Positions 17,735 to 30,125 of a DNA stretch of 64,000 nucleotides are shown here, one piece after another (within the stretch, counting starts at the first letter, position 1; each line of letters opens with the position of its first letter). Below the pieces are notes generated by a model. That model saw only the letters and a program-made list of their open reading frames with translations, had not been told where the DNA came from and made no database searches. The position numbers and the translations under genes were made by a program. The DNA is from Lysinibacillus boronitolerans JCM 21713 = 10a = NBRC 103108 (GTDB taxonomy: Bacteria > Bacillota > Bacilli > Bacillales_A > Planococcaceae): assembly GCF_000772935.1 (NCBI RefSeq), contig NZ_JPVR01000071.1, positions 92,618 through 156,617 on the forward strand, read 5' to 3'.

Positions 17735-18613
17735 ATGAAGAACTTATTATCGATGGAACATTTAACAACAGAAGAGATTAACCAAATCCTAGATCTTGCG
17801 CAAGCATTTGAAAATGGTGAAACATCATCGTTATCTCGAACATACAAAGTTGCCAATCTATTCTTTGAACCAAGTACTCGTACAAAAACAAGCTTTGAAA
17901 TGGCAGAATACAAAATTGGCTGTCATGTTATTCCTTTTGATGCAGGGTTTTCGAGTGTTACGAAAGGGGAAACGATGTACGATACTGTCAAAACGTTAGA
18001 AATGATTGGTTTAGATGCTGTCATCATTCGAGCGTCAGAAGATGAGTATTACAATGAGCTGCTGGATGGTATTAATGTAGCGATTATTAATGCAGGGGAC
18101 GGTGCTGGACAGCACCCTTCACAATCCTTATTGGATCTTTATACCATCAAAAAAGAGTTTGGCTATTTCGAGGGGTTGAATGTCACAATTGCTGGAGATA
18201 TCTCACATAGTCGAGTAGCGAAATCAAATGCAACAGCATTACAAAATTTAGGGGCAAATGTTCATTTCCTTTGTCCGGAAGAATGGTCTGGCGGTTTTGA
18301 AGCGCACCATTCATGGGATAATCTGATCGAAATAAGTGATGTCATTATGTTACTACGTGTGCAACATGAACGTCATAAGGTAAATAAAAGCTTCTCAAAG
18401 GAAGGTTACCATCAAGAGTTTGGTTTAACAATTGAACGAGAAAAGCAAATGAAAGAATCAGCCATTATCATGCATCCAGCACCCGTCAATCGTGATGTCG
18501 AAATTGCTTCTGAGTTAGTCGAGTGTGATCGCTCTCGAATTTTTGAACAAGTGCGGAACGGTGTTTACACACGGATGGCTATTATGGAAACCATTTTAAA
18601 GGGGAGAGAATAA
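17735..18613 (+). CDS. pyrB: Aspartate carbamoyltransferase catalytic chain
   Basis: Makes carbamoyl-aspartate, the first committed pyrimidine step. The carbamoyl-phosphate site [13 protein letters not shown], the Gln/Ser motif [17 protein letters not shown], the [11 protein letters not shown] loop and the aspartate-site motif [12 protein letters not shown] are intact. 292 residues from the ATG at 17735, 7 bases after GGAGG; an ATG one codon earlier is equally possible. No pyrI regulatory chain is present, as usual in Bacilli. Confidence 0.96.
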   Translation: MKNLLSMEHLTTEEINQILDLAQAFENGETSSLSRTYKVANLFFEPSTRTKTSFEMAEYKIGCHVIPFDAGFSSVTKGETMYDTVKTLEMIGLDAVIIRASEDEYYNELLDGINVAIINAGDGAGQHPSQSLLDLYTIKKEFGYFEGLNVTIAGDISHSRVAKSNATALQNLGANVHFLCPEEWSGGFEAHHSWDNLIEISDVIMLLRVQHERHKVNKSFSKEGYHQEFGLTIEREKQMKESAIIMHPAPVNRDVEIASELVECDRSRIFEQVRNGVYTRMAIMETILKGRE

Positions 18614-18614
18614 C

Positions 18615-19892
18615 ATGACAAAGGTACTTCAAAATGTACAAATGCTAGATGAACAAGGTGAATTGAAGACAGTCAATATTGCAATGGCAGACGGAAAGAT
18701 TACGGCTATTGGTCAGGATGTAACTGTAGCAGGTGCAGAACTGATTGAAGGACATGGTTTAATCGTGGCACCAGGCTTTATCGATGTTCATACACATTTA
18801 CGAGAGCCAGGATTTGAGCATAAGGAAACCATTGCAACAGGTTCGGCATCAGCAGCAAAAGGTGGCTTTACAACAATTTGCGCAATGCCTAATACAAAGC
18901 CAGTACCTGATTCAGTTGAAAACATGCAGCTCATCAATGGGCTCATTAAGGACAGCGCTGTTATTCGAGTACTCCCATATGGTTCCCTAACAAAGGATAT
19001 ATCGGGTGAGGTTCGAACAAATATCGAAGAATTAAAAGCACATGGAGCAGTAGCATTCTCAGATGATGGTGTTGGCATTCAGCTAGCCTCTACGATGTAT
19101 GAGCAAATGAAAGATGCAGCCCAGCACGATATGGTCGTTGTAGCACATTGCGAGGACAACTCATTAATCTATGATGGTGTGATGCACGAAGGAAAGCGTA
19201 ATAAAGAGCTTGGCCTTCCAGGAATACCTTCCATTTGTGAATCCGTACAAATTGCTCGAGATGTACTACTTGCAGAAGCAGCAGGCGCTCGTTACCATGT
19301 TTGTCACGTATCGACGAAAGAATCTGTGCGTGCGGTAAGAGATGCAAAGGCTGCAGGAATCCGTGTCACAGCAGAAGTTTGTCCACATCATTTATTACTA
19401 GAAGAGATGGATATTCCATCTGATGATGCGAATTGGAAAATGAATCCACCATTACGCGCAGCGGATGATAAAGATTCTCTACATGCAGCACTACTTGATG
19501 GCACAATCGACTGCATTGCAACAGATCATGCGCCACACACAGTAGAAGAAAAATGCTGCGGTATGGTTGGCGCACCATTTGGTATTGTAGGTTTCGAAAC
19601 AGCTTTCCCACTACTTTATACACAGTTTGTAGAAACAGGAAAGTGGACGTTAAAACAATTAGTTGATTGGATGACAGTGAAAGCAGCTGAGATTTTTGAT
19701 CTGCCATATGGCACATTAGAAGTGGGTGCTTCAGCTGATATGATTTTAATTGATATTCAAAAAGAACAAACAATTGATGCAGAAGGCTTTGTATCAAAAG
19801 GTCGTAATACACCATTCAATGGCTGGGTGGCAAAGGGTTGGCCAGTACTAACGATTTTTGAAGGCAATATCGTATATCAGGAGGCAGAGTAA
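18615..19892 (+). CDS. pyrC: Dihydroorotase
   Basis: Zinc amidohydrolase cyclising carbamoyl-aspartate to dihydroorotate. The metal ligands are in [12 protein letters not shown]; other family motifs are [13 protein letters not shown] and [10 protein letters not shown]. 425 residues, class I dihydroorotase. Starts 1 base after pyrB stops and shares a base with carA (TAATG). Confidence 0.97.
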   Translation: MTKVLQNVQMLDEQGELKTVNIAMADGKITAIGQDVTVAGAELIEGHGLIVAPGFIDVHTHLREPGFEHKETIATGSASAAKGGFTTICAMPNTKPVPDSVENMQLINGLIKDSAVIRVLPYGSLTKDISGEVRTNIEELKAHGAVAFSDDGVGIQLASTMYEQMKDAAQHDMVVVAHCEDNSLIYDGVMHEGKRNKELGLPGIPSICESVQIARDVLLAEAAGARYHVCHVSTKESVRAVRDAKAAGIRVTAEVCPHHLLLEEMDIPSDDANWKMNPPLRAADDKDSLHAALLDGTIDCIATDHAPHTVEEKCCGMVGAPFGIVGFETAFPLLYTQFVETGKWTLKQLVDWMTVKAAEIFDLPYGTLEVGASADMILIDIQKEQTIDAEGFVSKGRNTPFNGWVAKGWPVLTIFEGNIVYQEAE

Positions 19893-20992
19893 TGAAAAAA
19901 CGTTTACTAGTTTTAGAAGATGGCACAGTATTTACAGGTACAGCATTTGGTAGCGAGCGCGCTTCACAAGGTGAGGTTGTATTCACAACAGGGATGACAG
20001 GTTATCAGGAAACAATTTCAGATCCTTCATTCTATGGACAAATTGTCACTTTAACTTATCCTTTAGTTGGTAATTACGGCATTAACCGTGATGACTTTGA
20101 ATCGATTACGCCAGCCATTCGTGGATTTGTTGTGCGTGAATTAGCTAAAAATCCTTCAAATTTCCGCTGTGATTTAACTTTAGATGATTATTTGACATCA
20201 AAGGATATCCCAGGAATTGAAGGGATTGATACACGAAAATTAACACGTATTATTCGTAGTAAAGGTTCCGTAAAAGCGATTTTGACAGCTGCTGATGAAG
20301 AAGTAAATGTGGATGAAATTGTGGCACAATTACAAGCAACGCCAGCCATTACGCACCATGTTCGTGAAGTATCACCAAAAGCGGCCTACCCATCTCCAGG
20401 ACGTGGTAAACGAGTTGTCCTAATAGATTATGGTATGAAGCATGGGATTTTACGTGAATTAAACAAACGTGATTGTGATGTGCTAGTAGTACCTTATAAT
20501 ACGTCAGCTAAGGAAATTTTAGCTTGGCATCCAGATGGCATCATGCTGTCGAATGGACCAGGAAATCCTGAAGATGTTCAGGAAGGCATTGAAACAGTAC
20601 GTAACTTAATTGGGAAAGTGCCAATGTTCGGTATTTGTTTAGGCCATCAAATCTTTTCTTTAGCAAGTGGTGCGAAAGCCTTTAAATTACCGTTTGGACA
20701 CCGTGGTGGTAACCATCCAGTAAAAGATTTACGCACAGGTCGTACAGATTTAACATCTCAGAACCATGGCTATGCCATCGATATCGAATCATTGAAAGAT
20801 ACTGATTTAGAATTAACACATATCGCGTTAAATGATGGAACATGTGAAGGTGTGCGTCATAAAAAATATCCAATTTTCACAGTGCAATATCACCCAGAAG
20901 CATCACCAGGTCCAGAAGATTCAAACCACTTATTTGATGAATTCATCGAAATGATGGAAGTAGAAGCAGGGAAGGGGAAACAACATGCCTAA
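19892..20992 (+). CDS. carA: Carbamoyl phosphate synthase small (glutaminase) subunit
   Basis: Supplies ammonia from glutamine to CarB. The N-terminal CPSase small-chain domain ([18 protein letters not shown]) is followed by a class I glutamine amidotransferase with the catalytic Cys in GICLGHQ and the His/Glu pair in [10 protein letters not shown]. 366 residues. Overlaps carB by 8 bases. Its place in the pyr operon marks it as the pyrimidine-controlled enzyme (B. subtilis pyrAA). Confidence 0.97.
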   Translation: MKKRLLVLEDGTVFTGTAFGSERASQGEVVFTTGMTGYQETISDPSFYGQIVTLTYPLVGNYGINRDDFESITPAIRGFVVRELAKNPSNFRCDLTLDDYLTSKDIPGIEGIDTRKLTRIIRSKGSVKAILTAADEEVNVDEIVAQLQATPAITHHVREVSPKAAYPSPGRGKRVVLIDYGMKHGILRELNKRDCDVLVVPYNTSAKEILAWHPDGIMLSNGPGNPEDVQEGIETVRNLIGKVPMFGICLGHQIFSLASGAKAFKLPFGHRGGNHPVKDLRTGRTDLTSQNHGYAIDIESLKDTDLELTHIALNDGTCEGVRHKKYPIFTVQYHPEASPGPEDSNHLFDEFIEMMEVEAGKGKQHA

Positions 20993-23900
20993 ACGTACAG
21001 ATATTGAAACTATTTTAGTAATCGGCTCAGGCCCAATTGTTATCGGACAAGCAGCAGAATTTGACTATGCAGGAACACAAGCATGTCTTTCATTAAAAGA
21101 AGAGGGCTACCGCGTTATTTTAATCAATTCAAACCCTGCTACAATCATGACAGATACAGAAATTGCAGACAAAGTCTATATTGAGCCAATTTCTCTTGAT
21201 TTTGTATCACGTATATTACGTAAAGAACGCCCAGACGCGATTTTACCAACACTTGGTGGTCAAACGGGCCTAAATATGGCGATCGAATTAGACAAATCAG
21301 GTATTCTAGATGAGCTTGGGATTGAAATTCTTGGTACTAAATTAGATGCCATCCATAAAGCAGAGGACCGTGATTTATTCCGTAATCTAATGTATGAGCT
21401 AGGAGCTCCAGTTCCTGAATCTGATATTATTCATAACTTAGATGAAGCAAAAAGATTTGTTGCGAAAATTGGCTATCCTGTTATTGTTCGACCTGCCTTT
21501 ACACTTGGCGGTACAGGGGGCGGTATTTGCTACAACGATCAAGACTTAGAAGAGATTGTGACATCGGGTTTAAAATATTCACCTGTAACGCAATGTCTAT
21601 TAGAGAAATCAATCGCAGGCTATAAAGAGATTGAATACGAAGTAATGCGTGATGCAGCTGACAATGCCATCGTTGTATGTAACATGGAAAACGTTGACCC
21701 AGTAGGGATTCATACAGGTGACTCAATCGTTGTTGCACCAACGCAAACACTATCTGATCGCGAAAACCAAATGCTACGTAATATTTCACTCGATATTATT
21801 CGCGCATTAAAAATTGAAGGTGGCTGTAATGTACAGCTTGCACTTGATCCATATAGCTTTAATTACTATGTGATTGAAGTAAATCCACGTGTCTCTCGTT
21901 CATCTGCATTAGCATCAAAAGCAACAGGTTATCCAATTGCTAAGCTAGCCGCTAAAATTGCAGTAGGCTTAACGTTAGATGAAATTAAGAACCCTGTAAC
22001 AGGCTCAACATATGCTTGTTTTGAGCCTGCACTGGACTATATCGTAGCAAAAATTCCTCGCTGGCCATTCGATAAATTCGAATCTGCTAAACGTAATCTT
22101 GGTACGCAAATGAAAGCGACTGGTGAAGTAATGGCGTTAGGTCGTACTTTTGAGGAAGCTATGCTAAAAGCGGTTCGTTCTCTTGAGACAGGTCAAGTAC
22201 ATTTAGAGTTAAAACATGCTGAGGAAAATTCAGATTCTTGGATTGAAAAACGTATTCGCAAGGCTGGGGATGAACGTCTATTCTTCATCGGTGAAGCTTT
22301 ACGTCGAGGTGTAACAATTGAACAAATTCATGAATGGTCAGCAATCGATCTATTCTTCTTAAATAAATTTAAAAATATTGTGGATATGGAACAAACGCTT
22401 GCAGACAATAAGAATGACAAAGACATACTACGAACAGCTAAACGTTTAGGCTTTGCAGATAAGAAAATTGCTGAGCTTTGGGAAACAACACCAGAAGAAC
22501 TATATACTTATCGTAAAGAGCATGGTATTATGCCAGTCTATAAAATGGTGGATACATGTGCAGCAGAATTTGAATCAGAAACACCATATTTCTATGGCAC
22601 ATATGAAGACGAAAATGAATCGATTAAGTCAGAAAAACCTTCTGTTGTGGTACTTGGTTCAGGTCCAATCCGTATCGGGCAAGGGGTAGAATTTGACTAT
22701 GCCACTGTACACTCAGTATGGGCGATTCAAGAAGCGGGTTATGAAGCAATCATCATCAACTCAAATCCAGAAACGGTGTCAACAGACTTCTCAATTTCCG
22801 ATAAGTTATACTTTGAACCATTAACAATTGAGGACGTTATGCATATTATCGACTTAGAACAACCAATTGGTGTTGTTGTTCAATTTGGTGGTCAAACGGC
22901 TATCAACCTTGCTGATAAATTAGCTGCTAATGGCGTGAAAATCCTAGGTACATCTCTTGAGGATATTGACCGTGCAGAAAACCGAGATAAATTTGAGCAG
23001 GCGCTACGTGAATTAGATATTCCACAACCTCAAGGAGAAACAGCGGTTTCTACAGAGGAAGCTCTTGCCATTGGTGAGCGTCTAGGCTTCCCAGTGCTTG
23101 TTCGCCCTTCATATGTACTTGGTGGACGTGCAATGGAAATTGTTTATAACCAAGAAGAATTACAGCACTATATGGAAAATGCGGTAGAGGCATCTCCAGA
23201 TCATCCAGTTTTAGTAGACCGTTACTTAACAGGTCAGGAAATTGAAGTAGATGCTATCTGTGACGGTGAGAATGTGTTAATTCCAGGAATTATGGAGCAT
23301 ATCGAGCGTGCAGGAGTTCACTCTGGTGACTCAATCTCTGTTTACCCACCGCAAAAATTAACACAGGCACAAAAAGATACATTAGTTGACTATACAACTC
23401 GTCTTGCGAAGGGGCTAGGCATCATCGGCTTAATGAACATTCAATATGTTATTTCACAAAACGAAGTATTTGTCATCGAGGTGAACCCACGTTCATCACG
23501 TACAGTACCGTTCCTAAGTAAGATTACAAATATTCCAATGGCTAATATTGCAACAAAAGCAATCCTTGGCAAATCCATTGTAGAGCAAGGCTATCCAACA
23601 GGCTTAGCAGCGGAGCAAAAAGGCGTATTTGTAAAAGTACCAGTGTTCTCATTCGCTAAATTACGTCGTGTAGACATTACATTGGGACCTGAAATGAAAT
23701 CTACTGGTGAAGTAATGGGGAAAGATGCAACATTAGAAAAAGCTCTTTATAAAGGCTTAGTTGCAGCAGGTATGGAAATACGAACAGAAGGTACAGTATT
23801 ATTCACTGTGTCTGATAAAGATAAAGAAGAAGCGATTGCATTAGCAAAACGCTTCTCAACAGTAGGCTATCGCATTGTAGCAACTGAAGGTACAGCAAAA

Positions 23901-24182
23901 GCATTTGAAGCAGCAGGCGTACGAACTGATGTAGTAGGCAAGATTGGGGCGAAAGGACAAACATTGATTGACCTTATCCAAAATGGGGAAGCTCAGCTTG
24001 TTGTCAATACATTAACAAAAGGCAAGCAACCAGCTCGTGACGGCTTCCGAATTCGTCGTGAGTCTGTAGAAAATGGTGTTCCTTGTCTAACATCTTTAGA
24101 TACAGCAGAAGCAATGGTACGTGTTATCGAATCTATGACATTTACAGCAGAACAAATGCCAAAAGCGGAGGTAGTACACTAA
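20985..24182 (+). CDS. carB: Carbamoyl phosphate synthase large subunit
   Basis: 1065-residue enzyme with two homologous ATP-grasp halves (carboxy phosphate, then carbamoyl phosphate synthesis). The halves start with matching motifs ([22 protein letters not shown] and [22 protein letters not shown]). A C-terminal MGS-like allosteric domain (residues about 930-1060) is present. Complete and in frame throughout. Confidence 0.98.
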   Translation: MPKRTDIETILVIGSGPIVIGQAAEFDYAGTQACLSLKEEGYRVILINSNPATIMTDTEIADKVYIEPISLDFVSRILRKERPDAILPTLGGQTGLNMAIELDKSGILDELGIEILGTKLDAIHKAEDRDLFRNLMYELGAPVPESDIIHNLDEAKRFVAKIGYPVIVRPAFTLGGTGGGICYNDQDLEEIVTSGLKYSPVTQCLLEKSIAGYKEIEYEVMRDAADNAIVVCNMENVDPVGIHTGDSIVVAPTQTLSDRENQMLRNISLDIIRALKIEGGCNVQLALDPYSFNYYVIEVNPRVSRSSALASKATGYPIAKLAAKIAVGLTLDEIKNPVTGSTYACFEPALDYIVAKIPRWPFDKFESAKRNLGTQMKATGEVMALGRTFEEAMLKAVRSLETGQVHLELKHAEENSDSWIEKRIRKAGDERLFFIGEALRRGVTIEQIHEWSAIDLFFLNKFKNIVDMEQTLADNKNDKDILRTAKRLGFADKKIAELWETTPEELYTYRKEHGIMPVYKMVDTCAAEFESETPYFYGTYEDENESIKSEKPSVVVLGSGPIRIGQGVEFDYATVHSVWAIQEAGYEAIIINSNPETVSTDFSISDKLYFEPLTIEDVMHIIDLEQPIGVVVQFGGQTAINLADKLAANGVKILGTSLEDIDRAENRDKFEQALRELDIPQPQGETAVSTEEALAIGERLGFPVLVRPSYVLGGRAMEIVYNQEELQHYMENAVEASPDHPVLVDRYLTGQEIEVDAICDGENVLIPGIMEHIERAGVHSGDSISVYPPQKLTQAQKDTLVDYTTRLAKGLGIIGLMNIQYVISQNEVFVIEVNPRSSRTVPFLSKITNIPMANIATKAILGKSIVEQGYPTGLAAEQKGVFVKVPVFSFAKLRRVDITLGPEMKSTGEVMGKDATLEKALYKGLVAAGMEIRTEGTVLFTVSDKDKEEAIALAKRFSTVGYRIVATEGTAKAFEAAGVRTDVVGKIGAKGQTLIDLIQNGEAQLVVNTLTKGKQPARDGFRIRRESVENGVPCLTSLDTAEAMVRVIESMTFTAEQMPKAEVVH

Positions 24183-24183
24183 T

Positions 24184-25864
<1,681 letters not shown>

Positions 25865-25865
<1 letters not shown>

Positions 25866-26569
25866 TGAATACGAAACCTATACTAGCTCTAGATTTTCCA
25901 GGAGAAAAAGAAGTATTCGATTTTCTTAAAAAGTTCGATGAGCCTCTTTTCGTGAAAATTGGAATGGAATTATATATGCAAGAAGGACCTGATATCGTAC
26001 GCAAAGTAAAGGATTTAGGTCATGATATTTTCCTTGATTTAAAATTACATGATATCCCAAATACAGTAGGCTCTGCGATGAAGGGTCTAGCAAAATTAGG
26101 GGTAGATTTAGTTAATGTCCATGCTGCAGGCGGACGTCCTATGATGGAAGCTGCTCTAGAAGGACTTGAAGCGGGAACGCCATTAGGCAAAGTACGTCCT
26201 GCACTAATAGCCGTTACTCAATTAACATCCACAACAGAAGAACAAATGCAAGCAGAGCAAAAAATTGCTCTTTCATTGCAAGAGTCTGTCCTACACTACG
26301 CAGGGCTCACAAAGGAAGCTGGCTTACAAGGTGTTGTTTGCTCTGTCCATGAGGCTAAGGCGATTGCTGAGGCGTGTGGAGATGAATTTCTACGTGTCAC
26401 ACCTGGAATTCGTTTAGCTGGCGGTGCTGCACACGATCAAAAACGTATAGCAACACCTGATGGGGCAAAGCGTGATGGTTCATCACTCATCGTTGTTGGC
26501 CGTGCTGTAACAGGTGCACAGGATCCAGTAGCAGCGTATAAAATCGTAAGTGAATTATGGGAGGCATAA
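25865..26569 (+). CDS. pyrF: Orotidine 5'-phosphate decarboxylase
   Basis: Decarboxylates OMP to UMP. The catalytic Asp-Lys-Asp motif is in [10 protein letters not shown] near residue 60. Phosphate-site loops VTPGIR and [12 protein letters not shown] are present. The ATG at 25865 overlaps the pyrD stop; an in-frame TTG lies one codon upstream. AGGAG at 25851-25855 serves either. 234 residues. Confidence 0.97.
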
Positions 26570-26572
26570 ATT

Positions 26573-27202
26573 ATGACATTACAAAATGAAATTGCACACG
26601 CTATGTTAAAAGTTGGGGCTGTAGAATTAAATCCTACAGAGCTATTTACATGGGCATCTGGTATTAAATCACCTATATACTGTGATACACGTTTAACCAT
26701 TTCCGATCCAGTTATTCGAAAACAATTAGCAAATGGTTTAGCCTCTGTCATCAAAGAGAACTTCGGTGCGACAGAAATTGTAGCAGGAACAGCTACAGCA
26801 GGTATCCCACATGCAGCATGGGTAAGTGATATTTTAGAATTACCAATGGTTTATGTACGCTCGAAAGCGAAGGAGCATGGTCGTGGCAATCAAATTGAAG
26901 GAAAATACGCAGCAGGACAAAAAGTAGTGGTTGTGGAGGATATCGTCTCTACAGGTGGCTCTTCCATTACAGCAGTAGAAGCATTGCGTGCAGCAGGCTG
27001 TGAGGTGCTTGGCGTTGTATGTGTTTACACATATAATCTTCCACGTGCTGAGCAAGCGTTTGATGAGGCTGGCATCCAATACGTATCGTTAACAAATTTT
27101 GATTATCTCATTGAAGCAGCAAATGAATCAGGGGCTATCAAAGAAGAAGATATCCCATTCTTAAAAGAGTGGCATGGAAAATTAAAAGCTGGAGAGCTAT
27201 AA
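26573..27202 (+). CDS. pyrE: Orotate phosphoribosyltransferase
   Basis: Joins orotate to PRPP to form OMP. The PRPP motif VVVVEDIVSTGGSS and the catalytic-loop segment YVRSKAKEHGRGNQIEG are intact. 209 residues. Last gene of the operon, 3 bases after pyrF, followed by a terminator. Confidence 0.97.
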   Translation: MTLQNEIAHAMLKVGAVELNPTELFTWASGIKSPIYCDTRLTISDPVIRKQLANGLASVIKENFGATEIVAGTATAGIPHAAWVSDILELPMVYVRSKAKEHGRGNQIEGKYAAGQKVVVVEDIVSTGGSSITAVEALRAAGCEVLGVVCVYTYNLPRAEQAFDEAGIQYVSLTNFDYLIEAANESGAIKEEDIPFLKEWHGKLKAGEL

Positions 27203-27270
27203 TTAGAAATCTTGTAAAAGTAGTAGTAAAACATAGAGTTACTGGAATATAAAAGAGAGCAAATGCATAG

Positions 27271-27309
27271 AAACAACTATCGATATTTTTGTTGATAGTT
27301 GTTTTTTTG
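27271..27309 (+). terminator. Terminator of the pyr operon
   Basis: AAACAACTATC (27271-27281) pairs with GATAGTTGTTT (27294-27304), continuing into a run of T. Confidence 0.88.
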
Positions 27310-28082
27310 TGTTTTTCATCGTAGTCAAAGGAAAATAAACTTTATTAACTTTTAAGAGAAGTATGGTCTATAGATTAAAGATATTGTAAAAATAATTTAT
27401 TTTTCTAATGTAATATAAAATACTTTATTTGTTTAGCACTTTAATAAATAAAATTATTCATTAATAATAATTAGGAAAATTTAGTATCATTCTATGAATT
27501 AAATAAACAATAAAAATCCTTTTATAATCATGTTTTCCAAATAAAAGTAAATTTTAACGTAGTATGAATAGGTCAATTGAGTAGGTTGTTATTATTTTAG
27601 TAAAATAAAAAAATGATACTTTAGGCAAATAAAGTTAAAAATGAACAAATGTTCAGTATGGCAAAACCTAAAGCATCTAATTTAAAATGGTATAGTTGTA
27701 TGGATTATTTTGTATGTAATATTATGAGAATTGTAAAAATTCACTTGATTAAATGTATTATTTCCAGATAAAATAGCATTACGCCTAATTGTCAGAATAT
27801 TATATACTGATCCAGTTACTATTACATTTGGAAAATAGGGTCAATTTTATGTAAGGAAGATGTTCTTTTTAAAATTTGATGTTTTTTTTAGCTAATATAA
27901 TTTTGAAATAGGTTTAACACCTTATGATCTAATTTTTCGGAATATTGGATCTTATGAGGGAATCCAAAAGCTAATTTCTTTTTACATCTTTTACTTAAAG
28001 AATACATTTTAGACATATGTTTCTGTTGCTTACATAAAGGATGTAGTGATTTTTAGTAAAAAAATTAAAGGTGTGATATTAA
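27310..28082. other. AT-rich intergenic stretch, no gene recognised
   Basis: About 770 bases of very AT-rich sequence between the pyr terminator and the first peptide-transport operon. I found no reading frame with a ribosome binding site and no recognisable riboswitch. A possible promoter lies at 27745-27774. The stretch may be a long regulated 5' region of the transporter operon or the remains of lost genes. Confidence 0.5.
27745..27774 (+). promoter_or_regulatory. Possible promoter of opp operon 1
   Basis: TTGATT (27745-27750), 18 bases, TAAAAT (27769-27774). It would give a leader of about 300 bases. Weak evidence in AT-rich DNA. Confidence 0.3.
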
Positions 28083-29078
28083 ATGAGCTTAATGTTAGAA
28101 GTGAAAAACCTTAAAACTGGTTTTGATATAGATGGGGAGATTTATCATGCTGTTGATGATGTTTCTTTTTCAGTCAAATCAGGTCAAATTATTGGGGTAG
28201 TTGGGGAATCTGGATGTGGAAAAAGTGTCATGTCCCTTTCAGTTATGCAGCTTCTTCCAAAAGGGATTGGTAAAATTACAGGCGGAGAAATTAAGTTTGA
28301 AGGCAAAAACATCGAAAATTATTCTAGCGATGACATGAATAAGATTAGAGGAAAAGATATCAGTATGATTTTCCAAGAACCCATGACATCATTAAATCCC
28401 GTTTTTACAATTGGTTCACAAATACAAGAGATTATCTTAAATCACTCTAAAATCTCAAAGGCAGAGGCTAAAAGTAAAGCAATAGACTTATTAAAACAAG
28501 TTGGCATACCGAGAGCGGATCAAATTGTTGATGAGTATCCACACCAATTATCTGGTGGTATGAGACAAAGGGTTATGATTGCCATTGCCATTGCATGTCA
28601 ACCTAAACTATTAATTGCAGATGAACCTACTACGGCTCTTGATGTGACGGTACAAGCTCAAATCCTAGATCTATTAAAGACAATTCAAGCAAAGAATGAT
28701 ATGTCCATCGTGCTTATTACACATGATTTAGGTGTCGTAGCCGAAATGTGTGATGAAGTAATTATCATGTATGCAGGGAAAATTGTAGAAAGAACAAATG
28801 TAGATAATTTGTTCCACAACCCTCAGCATCCTTATACAAAGCTATTAATGGCTTCTATACCAAGAATCGATGAAGAAGTTGAAAAGTTAACAACCATTCA
28901 AGGGATTGTACCTTCGTTAAAAAATATGCCCCAAATAGGTTGCCGTTTTGTGGATAGATGTCCTTCGGCTATGCCTGACTGTAGCAAGGTTACGCCACAA
29001 CTTTCCTTCATAGGCGAGGGACATGAGGTATCATGTTTACTTTACGAAAGTTGTGATACAAGAAAGGGTGTGAGCTGA
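28083..29078 (+). CDS. Peptide ABC transporter ATPase, OppD/DppD type (operon 1)
   Basis: Cytoplasmic ATPase of a peptide importer. Walker A GESGCGKS, signature LSGGMRQR, Walker B LLIADEPTTALD and the H-loop THDLG are all present. The C-terminal oligopeptide-transporter extension holds a Cys-rich motif (GCRFVDRCPSAMPDC) of the kind that binds an iron-sulphur cluster in DppD-like proteins. 331 residues. First gene of the order D-F-A-B-C. AAAGGTG precedes the ATG. Confidence 0.92.
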   Translation: MSLMLEVKNLKTGFDIDGEIYHAVDDVSFSVKSGQIIGVVGESGCGKSVMSLSVMQLLPKGIGKITGGEIKFEGKNIENYSSDDMNKIRGKDISMIFQEPMTSLNPVFTIGSQIQEIILNHSKISKAEAKSKAIDLLKQVGIPRADQIVDEYPHQLSGGMRQRVMIAIAIACQPKLLIADEPTTALDVTVQAQILDLLKTIQAKNDMSIVLITHDLGVVAEMCDEVIIMYAGKIVERTNVDNLFHNPQHPYTKLLMASIPRIDEEVEKLTTIQGIVPSLKNMPQIGCRFVDRCPSAMPDCSKVTPQLSFIGEGHEVSCLLYESCDTRKGVS

Positions 29079-29082
29079 CAGT

Positions 29083-30072
29083 ATGAATGAAACAATCGTA
29101 AAACAAGAAAAGAATAACTTATTAGAAATTATTGATTTGAAGACATATTACCCAATCAAAGGTGGCTTTTTAAGGCATACTGTCGGTCATGTGAAAGCAG
29201 TGGATAATATTTCTTTTACCATTAAAAATGGCGAGACATTAGGGCTAGTGGGAGAATCGGGTTGTGGAAAATCGACAACTGGACGCACAATTTTAAGATT
29301 ATTAGACGCAACGGATGGAAAAATTATCTTTGATGGTAAAGATATTACAAACCTGAGAGGGAAATCTTTAAGGGATATACGAAAAGATATTCAGATGGTG
29401 TTCCAGGATCCATACGCCTCATTAAACCCGATGCAAATGGTAGGGAGCATTGTTGCAGAGCCAATTATGAATTTCAGTAATAAATCATTGAAATCATTAA
29501 AAGGCGAGGTAATGGAGCTATTAAGAAAAGTAGGCTTACCTGAAGATGCCTATTATAAATATGCTCATGAGTTCTCAGGTGGTCAGCGCCAGCGTATTGG
29601 TATTGCTCGGGCACTTGCACTTAGACCAAAGCTTATTATAGCAGATGAGCCTGTTTCAGCCTTAGATGTATCAGTACAATCACAAGTTCTTAATTTATTA
29701 AAAGAACTACAGGATGAGTTTGATCTAACATTCCTGTTTATTGCACATGATTTAAGTGTGGTCAAGCATATGAGCGATCGAATTGGCGTGATGTATCTAG
29801 GAAATATTGTAGAAATAGCTGATAAGGAACATATTTACGATGAGCCATTACATCCTTATACACAAGCGTTGATCTCTGCAATACCAGTGCCAGATCCGAG
29901 AAAGAAAAATAGTCGCATTGTTTTAGAGGGAGATATACCGAGTCCTGCTAATCCACCATCAGGCTGTCCATTCCATCCAAGATGTCCAAAGGCAATGGCA
30001 GAATGTTCATTATCTAAGCCAGCTTTAAAGGAGGTGAAGTCAGGGCATAGTGTTGCTTGTCATTTATATTAA
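29083..30072 (+). CDS. Peptide ABC transporter ATPase, OppF/DppF type (operon 1)
   Basis: Second ATPase of the importer. Walker [10 protein letters not shown], signature [15 protein letters not shown], Walker B LIIADEPVSALD. The C-terminal extension carries the same kind of Cys motif (GCPFHPRCPKAMAEC). 329 residues. Starts 4 bases after the OppD-type gene and should form a heterodimer with it. Confidence 0.92.
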   Translation: MNETIVKQEKNNLLEIIDLKTYYPIKGGFLRHTVGHVKAVDNISFTIKNGETLGLVGESGCGKSTTGRTILRLLDATDGKIIFDGKDITNLRGKSLRDIRKDIQMVFQDPYASLNPMQMVGSIVAEPIMNFSNKSLKSLKGEVMELLRKVGLPEDAYYKYAHEFSGGQRQRIGIARALALRPKLIIADEPVSALDVSVQSQVLNLLKELQDEFDLTFLFIAHDLSVVKHMSDRIGVMYLGNIVEIADKEHIYDEPLHPYTQALISAIPVPDPRKKNSRIVLEGDIPSPANPPSGCPFHPRCPKAMAECSLSKPALKEVKSGHSVACHLY

Positions 30073-30125
30073 AAACTAAAACGGAAAATAGTTATTGACA
30101 AAAATAAAATTACGGGGGGAAAAAA

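Noticed and set aside
27239..27319. 26-codon minus-strand frame starting MKNTKKQLSTK
   Set aside because: It runs through the pyr terminator and lacks a ribosome binding site.
27661..27775. 37-codon frame starting MAKPKASNLKWYSC in the gap before opp operon 1
   Set aside because: No ribosome binding site precedes it and it shows no recognisable features.
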